Counted from the first letter of the stretch, positions 9,376 through 18,451 are shown. The stretch is DNA of 64,000 bases from Azospirillum oryzae (GCF_900177515.1 NZ_FXAK01000009.1:620001-684000), one strand, 5' to 3'. Notes: generated by a model from the sequence alone, not told the origin. Numbers and translations: made by a program.

Positions 9376-9401
9376 GCGATCGCACACCGCATCTGCCGAA
9401 G

Positions 9402-9422
9402 AAAAAAGGACTGACCTTTTTT
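9402..9422. promoter_or_regulatory. FadR/GntR-type operator candidate (BKACE promoter, distal)
   Basis: A 21-base near-perfect palindrome: six A, GGAC, T, GACC, six T, with a single mismatch in the left half. It lies about 97 bases upstream of the BKACE start. The extended A/T arms also allow a hairpin reading; since it sits after the MaoC stop (9461), it could double as a terminator of that gene. Confidence 0.55.
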
Positions 9423-9460
9423 AAGGGCCTTGGTTCGGCCTAAGGCCGGATGGCGCCTCG

Positions 9461-9919
9461 TCAGGCGGCGGGCTTGCAGAGCATCAGGGCCGGGCGCTTG
9501 CAATGCATGACGAGTTCGTCCCTCTGGTTGAACCCCCTGTGCATGAAGGTAACGATCCCTTGGTTCGGGCGCGACTTGCTTGCACGCTTGTCGATCACCT
9601 CGGTTTCGGACCGGATGGTGTCGCCATGGAAGACCGGGCGTGGGAAGCGCACCTCCTCGAACCCCAGATTTCCAGCCGTCGTTCCCAGGGTGGTGTCGCC
9701 GACCGTCAGCCCCACCACCAGCCCCATGGTAAAGGCGCTGTTGACGATGCGCTGCCCAAATTCCGTGTGATTGCGGCAATATTCCTCGTCGATGTGGATC
9801 GCCGCCGGATTGCAGGTCATCGTCGAGAACCATACATTGTCGGCTTCCGTCACTGTGCGGCGGACCGCATGCTTGAAGATCTGGCCGATCTCGAATTCGT
9901 CGAAGTAAAGCCCAGCCAC
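9461..9919 (-). CDS. MaoC-family (hot-dog) enoyl-CoA hydratase
   Basis: A 152-residue single hot-dog protein expected to hydrate an enoyl-CoA. The hydratase region is NPAAIHIDEEYC near residue 35, followed by the FGQRIVNSAFTMGL helix. Members of this type include itaconyl- and mesaconyl-CoA hydratases, but nothing here fixes the substrate. I choose the GTG at 9919 because GAGGAG stands 6 bases ahead and the family N-terminus (GLYFDEFEIGQ) begins there. The longer frame to 10015 has an unconserved extension. It is followed leftward by BKACE and thiolase genes. Confidence 0.88.
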   Translation of the reverse strand: MAGLYFDEFEIGQIFKHAVRRTVTEADNVWFSTMTCNPAAIHIDEEYCRNHTEFGQRIVNSAFTMGLVVGLTVGDTTLGTTAGNLGFEEVRFPRPVFHGDTIRSETEVIDKRASKSRPNQGIVTFMHRGFNQRDELVMHCKRPALMLCKPAA

Positions 9920-10017
9920 GTTTCTCTCCTCAATCTTTTGTGCTGCGCCAGGGTCTCCGCCTGTCTCGCGCCCCTTTGCGTCGATCCTACAGAAAGAAGT
10001 TTGATCGCGCAACAAAT

Positions 10018-10026
10018 GGTCAGGCC
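10018..10026. promoter_or_regulatory. FadR/GntR-type operator candidate (MaoC promoter)
   Basis: AATGGTCAGGCCTT: left half perfect, one mismatch in the right half (GGCC for GACC). It lies 99 bases upstream of the MaoC GTG start. Confidence 0.45.
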
Positions 10027-10083
10027 TTATCAGCCGCTATCGCTGGAACCGGGCGACCGCTTCGTGAGCCGCCGGACATTGCT

Positions 10084-11010
10084 TCACAGCTTCGCCGTAA
10101 GCTCCGGGACCAGTTGGAATAGATCGCCGACAAGGCCATAATCGGCGACCTGGAAAATCGGAGATTCCTCGTCCTTATTGATCGCGACGATAATCTTCGA
10201 GTCCTTCATCCCCGCCAGATGCTGAATCGCGCCCGATATGCCGACTGCGATGTAGAGCTGCGGCGCCACAACCTTTCCGGTCTGGCCAACCTGCCAATCG
10301 TTCGGCGCATAGCCGGAATCGACCGCCGCGCGGCTGGCTCCGACAGCGGCGCCTAACTTGTCGGCCAACGCCTCGATGATCCCGAAATTGGCTTGGCTGC
10401 CCACGCCGCGTCCACCGGAGACCACGATCTTGGCGCTCGCCAGCTCTGGCCGGTTGGAAACCGCGACCTTGTCCGCCACCCAGAAGGAGAGGCTCGGATC
10501 GGCCGGAGCCGCCACCGCCTCGACCACCGCCGAACCGCCGATGCCGGCGGCCTCGAAGGCCGAGGTGCGCAGGGTGAGGACCTTTACCCGATCGGACGAT
10601 CTCACCGTCTGGATCGCGTTGCCGGCATAAATCGGCCGCTCAAAGGTTTCGGCATCGACCACCCTCGTCACGTCCGGAATCACCATCACGTCCAGCAAGG
10701 CGGCCACCCGTGGCGCCAGATTTTTGGCGCCCGACGTCGCCGGTGCGGCAATGTGGGAATACCCCCCGGCCAGCGACACCACCAGATCGGCTAGCGGTTC
10801 CGCCAACCCCTTGCCATAGGCGGCCGCGTCGGCGGTCAGCACCTTGGCCACGCCAACGGCGGTCGCCGCCTTGGCCGCAGCCTCGGCGGCACCCTCGCCC
10901 GCCACCAGCACATGGACCTCGCCCAACGGCGAGACCGCCTTCAACGCCCTGGTCGTCGCATCGAAGCCGAGCGTCGATCCATTCACGTCGGCAATCAGAA
11001 GAACCGCCAT
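10084..11010 (-). CDS. etfA: Electron transfer flavoprotein, alpha subunit
   Basis: A 308-residue FAD-binding subunit of ETF, which takes electrons from acyl-CoA dehydrogenases and passes them to ETF-quinone oxidoreductase. The C-terminal FAD domain is clear: SGGRGVGSQANF, then SRAAVDSGYAPNDWQVGQTG, then the IAVGISGAIQHLAGM segment and 'AINKDEESPIFQVADYG'. Length is normal for the family. Its ATG follows the etfB stop after one base, so the subunits are co-translated. It likely serves the acyl-CoA dehydrogenase at 41351 and others in the cell. Confidence 0.97.
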   Translation of the reverse strand: MAVLLIADVNGSTLGFDATTRALKAVSPLGEVHVLVAGEGAAEAAAKAATAVGVAKVLTADAAAYGKGLAEPLADLVVSLAGGYSHIAAPATSGAKNLAPRVAALLDVMVIPDVTRVVDAETFERPIYAGNAIQTVRSSDRVKVLTLRTSAFEAAGIGGSAVVEAVAAPADPSLSFWVADKVAVSNRPELASAKIVVSGGRGVGSQANFGIIEALADKLGAAVGASRAAVDSGYAPNDWQVGQTGKVVAPQLYIAVGISGAIQHLAGMKDSKIIVAINKDEESPIFQVADYGLVGDLFQLVPELTAKL

Positions 11011-11011
11011 G

Positions 11012-11773
11012 TCAGATCACCCCCGCTTCGTCTTTGAGCTTCGCGATCAGTTCATCCACCGAGCCGACCTTCACCCCCGCCTTGCGGCTCGCCGGCTCCA
11101 CCGTCTTCACGACAGTAAGTCGCGGCGTGACGTCGACGCCGTAATCCGCCGCGGTCTTCTCGGCCAGCGGCTTCTTCTTCGCTTTCATGATGTTCGGAAG
11201 CGACGCATAGCGCGGCTCGTTTAGGCGGAGATCGACCGTGATGATCGCCGGCAGCATTACCTTGATCGTCTGAAGTCCGCCATCGACCTCGCGCGTCACG
11301 GTGGCGACGTCGCCCTCGACCGCCAGTTCGCTGGCGAAGGTCGCCTGCGCCCAGCCCAGCAGTGCCGCCAGCATCTGGCCCGTGGCGTTCATGTCGTTGT
11401 CAATCGCCTGCTTGCCGGCAACAACCAGACCAGGTTGCTCCTCACGCGCCACCTCCGCAAGAAGCTTCGCCACCGCCAGCGGCTCGATGTCTCGGTCCGG
11501 ACCCAGGCCGGCCTCGATCAGGATCGCCCGGTCCGCTCCCATGGCAAGCGCGGTGCGGAGCGTCTCGCTAGCCTGCTTCACGCCGATGGACACCACCACG
11601 ACTTCGGAAGCGACACCCTTCTCCTTCAGGCGGACCGCTTCTTCCACCGCGATCTCGTCGAAAGGGTTCATCGACATCTTCACGTTCACGAGATCGACAC
11701 CGGACCCGTCCGGCTTGACCCGGACCTTCACGTTGTAGTCGATCACCCGTTTCACAGGGACCAGTATTTTCAT
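11012..11773 (-). CDS. etfB: Electron transfer flavoprotein, beta subunit
   Basis: A 253-residue AMP-binding subunit of ETF. The start MKILVPVKRVIDYNVKV and the signature VAGKQAIDNDMNATGQ near residue 120 are diagnostic. I start at the ATG at 11773 with AGGA upstream; the frame continues to 11818 without family similarity. It forms a tight pair with etfA. An operator-type palindrome lies 87 bases upstream (11860), so this ETF is probably regulated with the catabolic genes around it and is not a constitutive copy. That regulation is inference. Confidence 0.96.
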   Translation of the reverse strand: MKILVPVKRVIDYNVKVRVKPDGSGVDLVNVKMSMNPFDEIAVEEAVRLKEKGVASEVVVVSIGVKQASETLRTALAMGADRAILIEAGLGPDRDIEPLAVAKLLAEVAREEQPGLVVAGKQAIDNDMNATGQMLAALLGWAQATFASELAVEGDVATVTREVDGGLQTIKVMLPAIITVDLRLNEPRYASLPNIMKAKKKPLAEKTAADYGVDVTPRLTVVKTVEPASRKAGVKVGSVDELIAKLKDEAGVI

Positions 11774-12383
11774 CGAGGTTTTCCTAACCAAGTCGCCGAG
11801 CGCCGTCCCCGGAGCCATCCAAGGTTGGCAACCGGCGCCGATGGGCTCTTGAATAATTTGGTCCGACCTTATTAAGCCGCTGCCGAGTGGCTGTCAAGAC
11901 GGTGCCGAGCCGCCGTCCGCAATCCCGCAGTTCGGCCGAGGACGGGACAGGGAACGCCATCGCCCCAAGTGGATTCTCCGGTTTGGCGCAATGCCGGGTT
12001 CCCGCAGACGAGACCACCTGAAGGCCCCGCGATGTCCAATCGTGACGTTGGAGCTATCAGCATGGCCAAGCAGGATATCGCGGAATGCTAGGGCGCCTCG
12101 TTCCGGCTCTCGATTTCACGCCAATTTGAGGCTACTTGACGAAGCGCGCCAGGAGGTGGCATCAATGTGTGATTGATAAAAGAGGTTTGCTCCAATGTCC
12201 TGCTACGGGTGGTGCATGGTTGATGTAAGGTACACCAATGGGCAGGGTGCCAGTTTTGCTTAGCAGGGTCCGGCGCATGACGGTAACGGTTCGTAACGGC
12301 ACTAATGAATGCATGCGCGGTTCGGTGTCCAGAAATGCGCACCGCCGCTCCAACGATCAAGCGCGGGAGCGTGGCCGTTCATC
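11774..12383. other. 610-base gap between etfBA and the GntR regulator
   Basis: No gene recognised. It must carry the divergent promoters of etfBA and the regulator. The operator-like site at 11860 is the only strong element. Near the regulator, GTAACGGT and GTAACGGC form a short direct repeat around 12281-12299. Confidence 0.55.
11860..11868. promoter_or_regulatory. FadR/GntR-type operator candidate (etfBA promoter)
   Basis: Perfect GGTCCGACC core flanked by AATTT and TTATT. It lies 87 bases upstream of etfB, on the side facing the GntR gene. Confidence 0.6.
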
Positions 12384-13145
12384 ATGACCAATGACATATC
12401 CACCGACGACGGCGCCGTGAACCCCGTGCTGAGCCCGGAAAGTGGAAAGCGCTCGGCCGAGCTTGCCGAAATTCTTCAGGACAAGATCGTCCATGGCGGG
12501 CTGGCCGTCGGCGAATCGCTTCCCAGCGAACGGGACCTGATGGTCCAATATTCCGTCAGCCGCGCCACGGTGCGCGAGGCGTTGCGCATTCTCGGGGCCA
12601 AGGGGTTGATCGAGGTACGGCGGGGCCGCCGTGGCGGATCCTACATCTCCGCGCCTAGCAGCGAGGCCATCAGCCGATCGCTTGACTTGTTCATTCAGGG
12701 CCACGAAGTCCGTTTTTCCGATCTCCTTGCCGTGCGTGAGGCGATCGAGCCGGTTGCGGCGGCTCAAGCGGCCCTTTACAGAACGAAGGACGACATCAAA
12801 GAGATTTCCCGACTCCTGCACGAATCCAATCGCGCGATCAACGATCTCCAACTGTTCAGCGCGTTGAATCTCGAATGGCATCTAGCGATCGTCCGGGCCA
12901 GCCACAATCCGCTCTTTCTGTCGTTTATGACATCGATCGGGTCCATGCTCTACTCCGCCACCGAGCGGGACGAATTCGACCTTGTGACGCGGACAGTCGT
13001 GGCGCGATCCCACAGGCGGATATACGAGGCCATCGCGGCCGGCGACGCAGAAGCGGCGCGGCGAAGGATGATGCGCCATGTGACATCCTACAGCGAACAG
13101 TTGGATCTGAAGATCCAGGAAAAGACACCCGACTCACACAAATGA
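12384..13145 (+). CDS. GntR-family regulator, FadR subfamily
   Basis: A 253-residue DNA-binding regulator. The winged helix spans about residues 25-90 with the family hallmarks 'LPSERDLMVQYSVSRATVREAL' in two neighbouring parts: LPSERDL and VSRATVREALRIL. The C-terminal FCD domain (about 110-240) keeps the histidines expected to bind metal or acid ligand: EWHLAIV, ARSHRRIYEAI and MMRHVTSY. FadR-subfamily members often sense organic acids or CoA esters and repress catabolic genes. I start at the ATG at 12384, although its ribosome site is weak; the frame is open from 12309. The operator-like palindromes across the window fit this subfamily. Confidence 0.92.
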   Translation: MTNDISTDDGAVNPVLSPESGKRSAELAEILQDKIVHGGLAVGESLPSERDLMVQYSVSRATVREALRILGAKGLIEVRRGRRGGSYISAPSSEAISRSLDLFIQGHEVRFSDLLAVREAIEPVAAAQAALYRTKDDIKEISRLLHESNRAINDLQLFSALNLEWHLAIVRASHNPLFLSFMTSIGSMLYSATERDEFDLVTRTVVARSHRRIYEAIAAGDAEAARRRMMRHVTSYSEQLDLKIQEKTPDSHK

Positions 13146-13590
13146 CGGGCGAACCCGCAAGAGGATCGGTGGGTTCCTTTTCCGGTGGTTCGAGCGTGTC
13201 ACCGATAAACTTCAACGGTTGATAGGAAGAAGGAATTCTGGAACATCCTCGGCGCGATGTCATCGCTGTTCAGCGATATTGCGGTTTCTTTATCTCCCAG
13301 ACGCCAATGGACCGGTCGGACAGCCTTTCTGCGATCAGTTGTTAATGGTCGGCCCAAACGGCCCCGCGCTCGATTAAGCGGTCGGATTGATGAGGTCGAC
13401 CGAAAATAAATGGTCTTACATTTAATTCGCAGAACGTGATAGGGTTTGAGTCCAAGAGGGCGATATGACCGCGCTTGGCTTAATGGAAGAGGGATGACCG
13501 GCCGCTCTCCGCAAGGATCGGTCGAATTCCAGCATGGTCCATGGACGCTGGTGCCGCTTCCGATCAAAATCAAAAGCGAAGGGAGAAATC
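13146..13590. other. 445-base gap between regulator and SDR gene
   Basis: No gene recognised. A weak hairpin (GAACCC/GGGTTC, 13151-13176, followed by CTTTT) could end the regulator transcript. A degenerate operator site lies at 13412. Confidence 0.5.
13412..13420. promoter_or_regulatory. Weak FadR/GntR-type operator candidate (SDR promoter)
   Basis: AAATGGTCTTACATTT: left half TGGTC perfect, right half degenerate, but the A/T arms are symmetrical. It lies 171 bases upstream of the SDR start. Confidence 0.35.
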
Positions 13591-14331
13591 GTGTTCGATT
13601 TTTCTGGTAAGACCGCTCTGATCACCGGTGCGGGCAGCGGGATCGGCCGGGCGACCGCGCAGTATTTCCTGGAATGTGGGGCCCGGGTCGTCCTGGCGGA
13701 CATCAACGTCGCCGCCGTTAAGGACGCGGCGCTGGCGCTGGATGAGTCCGGTACGCGCGCCGGCCACTGCCGCTATGACGCCGGCGATCCGGACAGCGCG
13801 GAAGCGACGGTCCGATATACCGTCGACCGTTTTGGCAGCATCGATCACCTCGTCCTGGCCGCCGGAATTTACGAACAGCAAGATTTTCGGGAGATGAGCG
13901 ACGCGCAGTGGCACCGGATGATTTCGGTGAATCTGGATGGTGCCTTCTACATAAGCCGCCGTGCCGTACCGCACATGAAGGAAGGCGGCGCCATCGTGAC
14001 GATCGCGTCCGTGGCGGCCCATCAAGGCGGTTCCTATCGCCATTCGCATTATGGCGCCAGTAAGGGCGGCGTTCTCGCCTTCACCCGGGGACTTGCCCGC
14101 GACCTCGCCCCTCACATCCGGGCCAACGCGGTAGCACCCGGCTGGATCGACACGCCGATGGTCGCCAAGACTCTGGAAACCAGCGGTGCCGCGAAAATCG
14201 GAGCCATTCCCTTGAAGCGCGTCGGACAGCCGAGGGAAATCGCGACGGTCGTCGGATTTCTCTGCAGCGACGCGGCGAGTTTCGTCACCGGGGAATCGAT
14301 CATTGCCGCCGGTGGCGCTTATATGGGGTAG
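13591..14331 (+). CDS. Short-chain dehydrogenase/reductase
   Basis: A 246-residue NAD(P)-dependent oxidoreductase with a Rossmann fold. The cofactor motif is TGAGSGIG (about residues 10-17); serine (IASVAAHQGG) and the YGASKGG block supply the catalytic triad. The usual NNAG motif is replaced by LAAGIY near residue 87, a tolerated variation. I start at the GTG at 13591, where GAAGGGAG stands upstream; this gives the normal SDR N-terminus. It stands alone ahead of the NIPSNAP unit and probably oxidises a hydroxyacyl compound, though the substrate is not visible. Confidence 0.92.
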   Translation: MFDFSGKTALITGAGSGIGRATAQYFLECGARVVLADINVAAVKDAALALDESGTRAGHCRYDAGDPDSAEATVRYTVDRFGSIDHLVLAAGIYEQQDFREMSDAQWHRMISVNLDGAFYISRRAVPHMKEGGAIVTIASVAAHQGGSYRHSHYGASKGGVLAFTRGLARDLAPHIRANAVAPGWIDTPMVAKTLETSGAAKIGAIPLKRVGQPREIATVVGFLCSDAASFVTGESIIAAGGAYMG

Positions 14332-14384
14332 GCGTTGCCAAATCCCCGTATTTCCGGTTTGACAGAAGAGCCGGCGGCACATAA

Positions 14385-14393
14385 GGTCTGACC
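14385..14393. promoter_or_regulatory. FadR/GntR-type operator candidate (NIPSNAP operon)
   Basis: Perfect GGTCTGACC core in AAGGTCTGACCAAAAA, 127 bases upstream of the first gene of the rightward operon. Confidence 0.6.
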
Positions 14394-14519
14394 AAAAAGG
14401 AACGTTCTGCAACGAACCCGCCTGCGCTTAGCGCCGGGGGCATCGCCCCGGCGGACGCGCCGCGACACCCGACACGCGCGGCGAACGTCGGGCACAAAGA
14501 CTGTGATTTGGAGGAACGA

Positions 14520-14846
14520 ATGCTTCTTGAAATATGCGTATACCATTGCCTGCCCGGCCGGCTTCCCGCCTTGCTGAACCGGTTCCGGACCGCAACCTTG
14601 GGCCTGTTTGAAAAACATGGTTTCAAGCCCGTTGGCTTCTTCACCACCAAGATCGGCGCGTCGGCGCAGGACCTGACCTATCTTCTGAGCTGGGATTCGC
14701 TCGAGGAACGGGATCGCTGCTGGGGCGCCTTCCACACCGATCCGGACTGGATCGCCGCACGCACCGCCAGCGAACAGGATGGTTGGATCGTCGCGAACGC
14801 CAGCAACCAGATTTTGGCCCCCACGGATTTTTCCCCGCTGCGGTGA
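14520..14846 (+). CDS. NIPSNAP-family protein
   Basis: A 108-residue single-domain protein of the ferredoxin-like dimeric alpha/beta barrel type. It begins MLLEICVYHCLPGRLPALLN and contains the NIPSNAP-like HGFKPVGFFTT and YLLSWDSLEERDR segments. The biochemical role of bacterial NIPSNAP proteins is poorly known; they often sit in catabolic operons. The start is the ATG at 14520, with GGAGGAACGA just ahead. It is the first gene of a run continuing with a CoA-ester lyase, SDR, hydrolase and SDR. Confidence 0.85.
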   Translation: MLLEICVYHCLPGRLPALLNRFRTATLGLFEKHGFKPVGFFTTKIGASAQDLTYLLSWDSLEERDRCWGAFHTDPDWIAARTASEQDGWIVANASNQILAPTDFSPLR

Positions 14847-14941
14847 AGTCCGGCCCGTTTCGGGCTCGAGCGTTCCGGGATCGGCCGTGCGGGCCGTCCG
14901 CCGGACAGACTTCATAAATTGAGGCGAGGCAGCGTAGATCC

Positions 14942-15820
14942 ATGACTGGCCGAGTGCGCTATGCTGGAATGAAGAGCATCCTCGAGGTGCCGCTTCTCAA
15001 TGAAAAATACGCCTCCAAAATACCGACCACGCCGTCTGACGCCGTGATGCTGGACCTCGAGGATTCCGCACCTCCGGATCAGAAATCCGCCGTGCGCGAG
15101 CGTGTCTTGCAGGTCCTGGAGAACCGCGATCTCTTCGGCTCCCGGCATGTCATCGTCCGGGTGAACAATCTGGCGACCGACTGGGGGCGCGACGACCTCG
15201 AGGCTCTAGCCGCGTACCGTGGCGAGATCGTAGTTTGCTATCCCAAAGTCGAGACCGAAGGGGAGTTGAACGAGGTCGTCGGCCTGTCCCGCGCCAACGA
15301 CGCCAGCCGTGGCGTCTACGCCATGATTGAAACCGCGCGGGCCGTGATCGAGATGGAGCGAATTGTCCGATCCGATGGGCTGGTCGGCCTTCATTTCGGC
15401 TATGTGGATTTTGCCGCCGACGTCGGATGCCAGCTCTTCAACGCCGAAGGGGACGATCTCCACGCCGGTTTGGGATACGCGCGAGCCAAGGTCGCCGTGG
15501 CCGCGGCGGCGTATGGGCTATTCTCCACCGGCGGCTCCATGGTGCCGGAATACAAGGATCTGCGGAAGGTCGAGACCTTCGTGCGGAGTTGGGCCGACCT
15601 GGGCTACACGGCCTGCATCGCCTTGTCCCCATCGCATCTTGAGATCGTCAACCGTGTGTTGCAGCCGTCCGCGGCGATGATTGACAGGGCGAGGCTGATC
15701 CGCGCGGCTTACGAGGACGCGACGGCCAAGGGCGAGTCGAACGCGATCCTGGACGGCAAGGTCATCACGACGCCGGACTATCGTAACGCCAGACTGCTTC
15801 TGGCGCGGGCAGGCCAGTAG
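14942..15820 (+). CDS. HpcH/HpaI-family CoA-ester lyase (CitE-like)
   Basis: A 292-residue TIM-barrel lyase of the malyl-/citramalyl-CoA lyase group. Such enzymes split a 3-hydroxyacyl-CoA into acetyl- or propionyl-CoA plus glyoxylate or pyruvate. Key blocks are MLDLEDSAPP (about 35), CYPKVET (about 98), MIETARAV (about 122) carrying the metal-binding glutamate, and FGYVDFAADVG (about 147) with the second metal acid. A second family member lies at 44106. A C-terminal VITTPDYRNARLLL tail resembles the helix that closes the active site in trimeric lyases. Together with MaoC and CoA-transferase genes it suits itaconate- or mesaconate-like chemistry, but this is inference. Confidence 0.9.
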   Translation: MTGRVRYAGMKSILEVPLLNEKYASKIPTTPSDAVMLDLEDSAPPDQKSAVRERVLQVLENRDLFGSRHVIVRVNNLATDWGRDDLEALAAYRGEIVVCYPKVETEGELNEVVGLSRANDASRGVYAMIETARAVIEMERIVRSDGLVGLHFGYVDFAADVGCQLFNAEGDDLHAGLGYARAKVAVAAAAYGLFSTGGSMVPEYKDLRKVETFVRSWADLGYTACIALSPSHLEIVNRVLQPSAAMIDRARLIRAAYEDATAKGESNAILDGKVITTPDYRNARLLLARAGQ

Positions 15821-15862
15821 GACAGAGGCCGAGAACACAGGAACTGGGAAGGAAAACGGATT

Positions 15863-16615
15863 ATGAGGCTTGCGGGAAAGACGGCCCTGATTACGGGTGC
15901 CGGGGCTGGAATCGGCCGGGCATGCGCCGAGCTTTTTGCCGAGGAAGGCGCACGCGTCGTGATTGCCGAGCGCGACGTCGAGACCGGGCAAGCGGTGCAG
16001 GAGGCTCTCACCCAAAGGGGTCTTGAGTGTCTCTTCGTGCAAACTGACGTTTCCGACGCCGACAGCGTCAGGAATGCCATCACGCGCACTATCGAGACCT
16101 ATGGCCGGATCGATGTTCTCTACAACAACGCCGGCGGTTCCTCGCTGTCGGATGGCCCTGTCACGACAGCGCCGTTCGAAGAGTTCTGGAACAAGATGAA
16201 GGTGGATCTCTTCGGCGTCTGGGCCGGTTGCCATTACGCCATACCGCACATGATAGAGGCCGGGGGCGGATCGATCATCAACGCGACTTCCGTTCTGGCC
16301 TTGATGGGAACCTCCGGTCGGGATGCGTACACCACGGCCAAGGGCGGCATTATCTCACTGACCCGGTCGATGGCGGTCGAATTCGCGCCGCACAAGATCA
16401 GGGTGAACGCGATCGCCCCGGGCGCGACGACGACCGAGCGGGTGCTGAAACGTCTTGCGCAGGCGAATCCGGGTCCGTCAAAGACGGCGGCGGCCAGCCT
16501 GCTTGGGTTGATCGAACCCAGGGAGATCGCCTATGCCGTTCTCTTCCTCGCGTCCGATGAATCGCGGAAGATGACCGGTCAGGTCATGGTCGTTGACAGC
16601 GGCCTCACGATCTAA
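15863..16615 (+). CDS. Short-chain dehydrogenase/reductase
   Basis: A 250-residue classical SDR. TGAGAGIG (about 12-19) binds NAD(P), NNAGGSS is the structural motif near residue 90, and Ser (INATSVLAL) plus YTTAKGG give the catalytic residues. The start ATG at 15863 is preceded by GGAAGGAAAACG. It lies 42 bases after the lyase stop in the same operon. Probably reduces or oxidises a keto/hydroxy intermediate of the same pathway; substrate unknown. Confidence 0.93.
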   Translation: MRLAGKTALITGAGAGIGRACAELFAEEGARVVIAERDVETGQAVQEALTQRGLECLFVQTDVSDADSVRNAITRTIETYGRIDVLYNNAGGSSLSDGPVTTAPFEEFWNKMKVDLFGVWAGCHYAIPHMIEAGGGSIINATSVLALMGTSGRDAYTTAKGGIISLTRSMAVEFAPHKIRVNAIAPGATTTERVLKRLAQANPGPSKTAAASLLGLIEPREIAYAVLFLASDESRKMTGQVMVVDSGLTI

Positions 16616-16696
16616 CAATCAGCCGCCGGTCGCGGGGTCATGAGACCGTTACGCCATGCCCCCGCCCGCCGACGATCCGGAGCAGGAATTCGCGAC

Positions 16697-17524
16697 GTGA
16701 CGATTCACATCGAAGGTGACGGTGATCCGACCATACTCTTCGTGCACGGCTTCTGCTGCGCCAAGGAAGACTGGTCGCTGCTGGTAAGCGCACTGTCGAA
16801 GCGCTTCAAATGCGTTTCGGTGGATCTGCCGGGACATGGCGCCTCATCGACGCATGGGGGGGAAGGCGGAACACCCACCATCGCTGCCGCCGCCGCCGCG
16901 GTCAACGATGCTAAGGCGCGCCATGGCTCCGGCCGGGTCATCCTCGTCGGCCACAGCTTGGGCGCCAAGATCATCCGCGAAGCGTATCGCCAGTCGAGCA
17001 CAGGAATCATCGGAATGGTCCTGGTCGACGGAAGCCTGTATGTCAGCGACCGGCAGACGATGCTCGACAACGCGAACAAGGCGATCGCGAACGGCACGCA
17101 GGCCCTCATCCATCATCTGTTCGCGCAGATGTTCACGGAGAGCGTCGATCCGTCGATACCCGAGCGGATTCGGACTCGCGCTCTGGCGATGGACCCCGGC
17201 TTCGCCAGCGACCTGTTCCTCGACTCGGTCGAATGGGACACCCAATTCGCTGTCCGGACGATCCAGGACATCCGTGTGCCGGTTCTCGTCCTGCAAGCGA
17301 CGACGTTCGACTCGCAGTTCCGCTGGCAGCCTCTGGAAGCCGGCGGAACGACCCCGCTGATCGAAACGGTCAGGAGCCATGTTTCCGACAGCACGGCGGT
17401 CGTGCTGGAAGGCGCCGGGCATTTCCTCATGATTGAAGCGCCGGAAGCCGCCGCGAAGGCGCTCGGGGATTTCGTCGAACGGGTCGCCGCGCCGCCCCAA
17501 GGGGTCGGCTCCGCGCGGGGTTGA
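16697..17524 (+). CDS. Alpha/beta-fold hydrolase
   Basis: A 275-residue hydrolase. The oxyanion segment is VHGFCCAKEDW near residue 14, the nucleophile elbow GHSLGAK near 88, a late acidic region follows 'VLVLQATTFDSQ', and the catalytic histidine is in GAGHFLMIE near 240. I prefer the GTG at 16697, which has AGCAGGAA upstream and gives a compact N-terminus. An ATG at 16640 in the same frame would add 19 residues rich in Arg and Ala. It could hydrolyse an ester, lactone or thioester within the operon. Confidence 0.88.
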   Translation: MTIHIEGDGDPTILFVHGFCCAKEDWSLLVSALSKRFKCVSVDLPGHGASSTHGGEGGTPTIAAAAAAVNDAKARHGSGRVILVGHSLGAKIIREAYRQSSTGIIGMVLVDGSLYVSDRQTMLDNANKAIANGTQALIHHLFAQMFTESVDPSIPERIRTRALAMDPGFASDLFLDSVEWDTQFAVRTIQDIRVPVLVLQATTFDSQFRWQPLEAGGTTPLIETVRSHVSDSTAVVLEGAGHFLMIEAPEAAAKALGDFVERVAAPPQGVGSARG

Positions 17525-17568
17525 GCGGAAGCGCCAAGCAAGAACAACCATTAGGAAGGAACGACGAC

Positions 17569-18396
17569 ATGCCCACTTGGTTGATCACCGGCTGCTCGAC
17601 CGGCCTCGGCCGCCATCTCGCCGAAGCAGTGCTGGCCCGAGGATGGAACGCGATCGTCACCGCGCGGAATCCGGCGACGGTGCAGGACATCGTGGCGCGC
17701 CATCCCGACTCCGCCCTTGCCGTCGCGCTGGATGTGACCGACCGGACGCAGGTCGCCGACGCGGTGCGGCAAGCGGAAGCCCGGTTCGGCGGGGTCGACG
17801 TGCTGGTCAACAACGCCGGCCACGGCTATCGTACGGCCGTCGAAGAGGCGGACGAGGCGGAGGTGGACGAGTTGTTCGCCACCAACTTTTTCGGGCCGGT
17901 CGCGCTAATCAAGGCGTCGCTGCCCGGCATGCGGGCGCGGCGCCACGGCGCCATCGTCAATGTCTCCTCCATCGCCGCCCGCAGGACCTCGGCTGGGTCC
18001 GGTTACTATTCCGCGACGAAATGCGCGCTGGAAGGGCTCTCGGACGGGCTTCGCAAGGAGGTCGGCCCCCTCGGCATCAAGGTCATTGTGGTCGAGCCCG
18101 GCGCCTTCCGAACCGACTTCGCCGGCCGCTCGCTGCAGCAGGCCTCCACCGTCATCGCCGACTATGCGGACACCGCTGGGCGTCGCCGCAAGGAGAACGA
18201 CAGGAGCCACGGCACGCAGCGCGGCGATCCCACGCGGGCAGCCCAGGTGATCATCAAGGCCGTGGAGGGGGAGGCGCCCTTCCGCCTGCTGCTGGGAAGC
18301 GACGCGGTCCATGAGGTGCGCAGCGCTATCGAGGTCGAGCGCGCGGAGCTGGACGCCTGGGAGGCAACCAGCCTGACCACCGATTTTCCAGCCTGA
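17569..18396 (+). CDS. Short-chain dehydrogenase/reductase
   Basis: A 275-residue SDR of the 'oxidoreductase' subgroup with a longer C-terminus. TGCSTGLGRHLAEA begins at residue 7, NNAGHGY lies near 87, and Ser (VSSIAAR) with YYSATKCALEGLSDGL give the catalytic set. AGGAAGGA stands ahead of the ATG at 17569. It is the last gene of the rightward operon; a perfect 22-bp-arm hairpin follows at 18404. Substrate unknown. Confidence 0.93.
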   Translation: MPTWLITGCSTGLGRHLAEAVLARGWNAIVTARNPATVQDIVARHPDSALAVALDVTDRTQVADAVRQAEARFGGVDVLVNNAGHGYRTAVEEADEAEVDELFATNFFGPVALIKASLPGMRARRHGAIVNVSSIAARRTSAGSGYYSATKCALEGLSDGLRKEVGPLGIKVIVVEPGAFRTDFAGRSLQQASTVIADYADTAGRRRKENDRSHGTQRGDPTRAAQVIIKAVEGEAPFRLLLGSDAVHEVRSAIEVERAELDAWEATSLTTDFPA

Positions 18397-18403
18397 GGAT
18401 TTG

Positions 18404-18451
18404 GGCCGGAAGAGAGCGGATCGCCGGTCGGCGATCCGCTCTCTTCCGGCC
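18404..18451. terminator. Perfect long hairpin between convergent genes
   Basis: Two 22-base arms (18404-18425 and 18430-18451) pair without mismatch around a 4-base loop GGTC. It lies 7 bases after the SDR stop and 54 bases after the stop of the leftward TRAP receptor gene. It most likely ends transcription from both sides. Confidence 0.75.
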
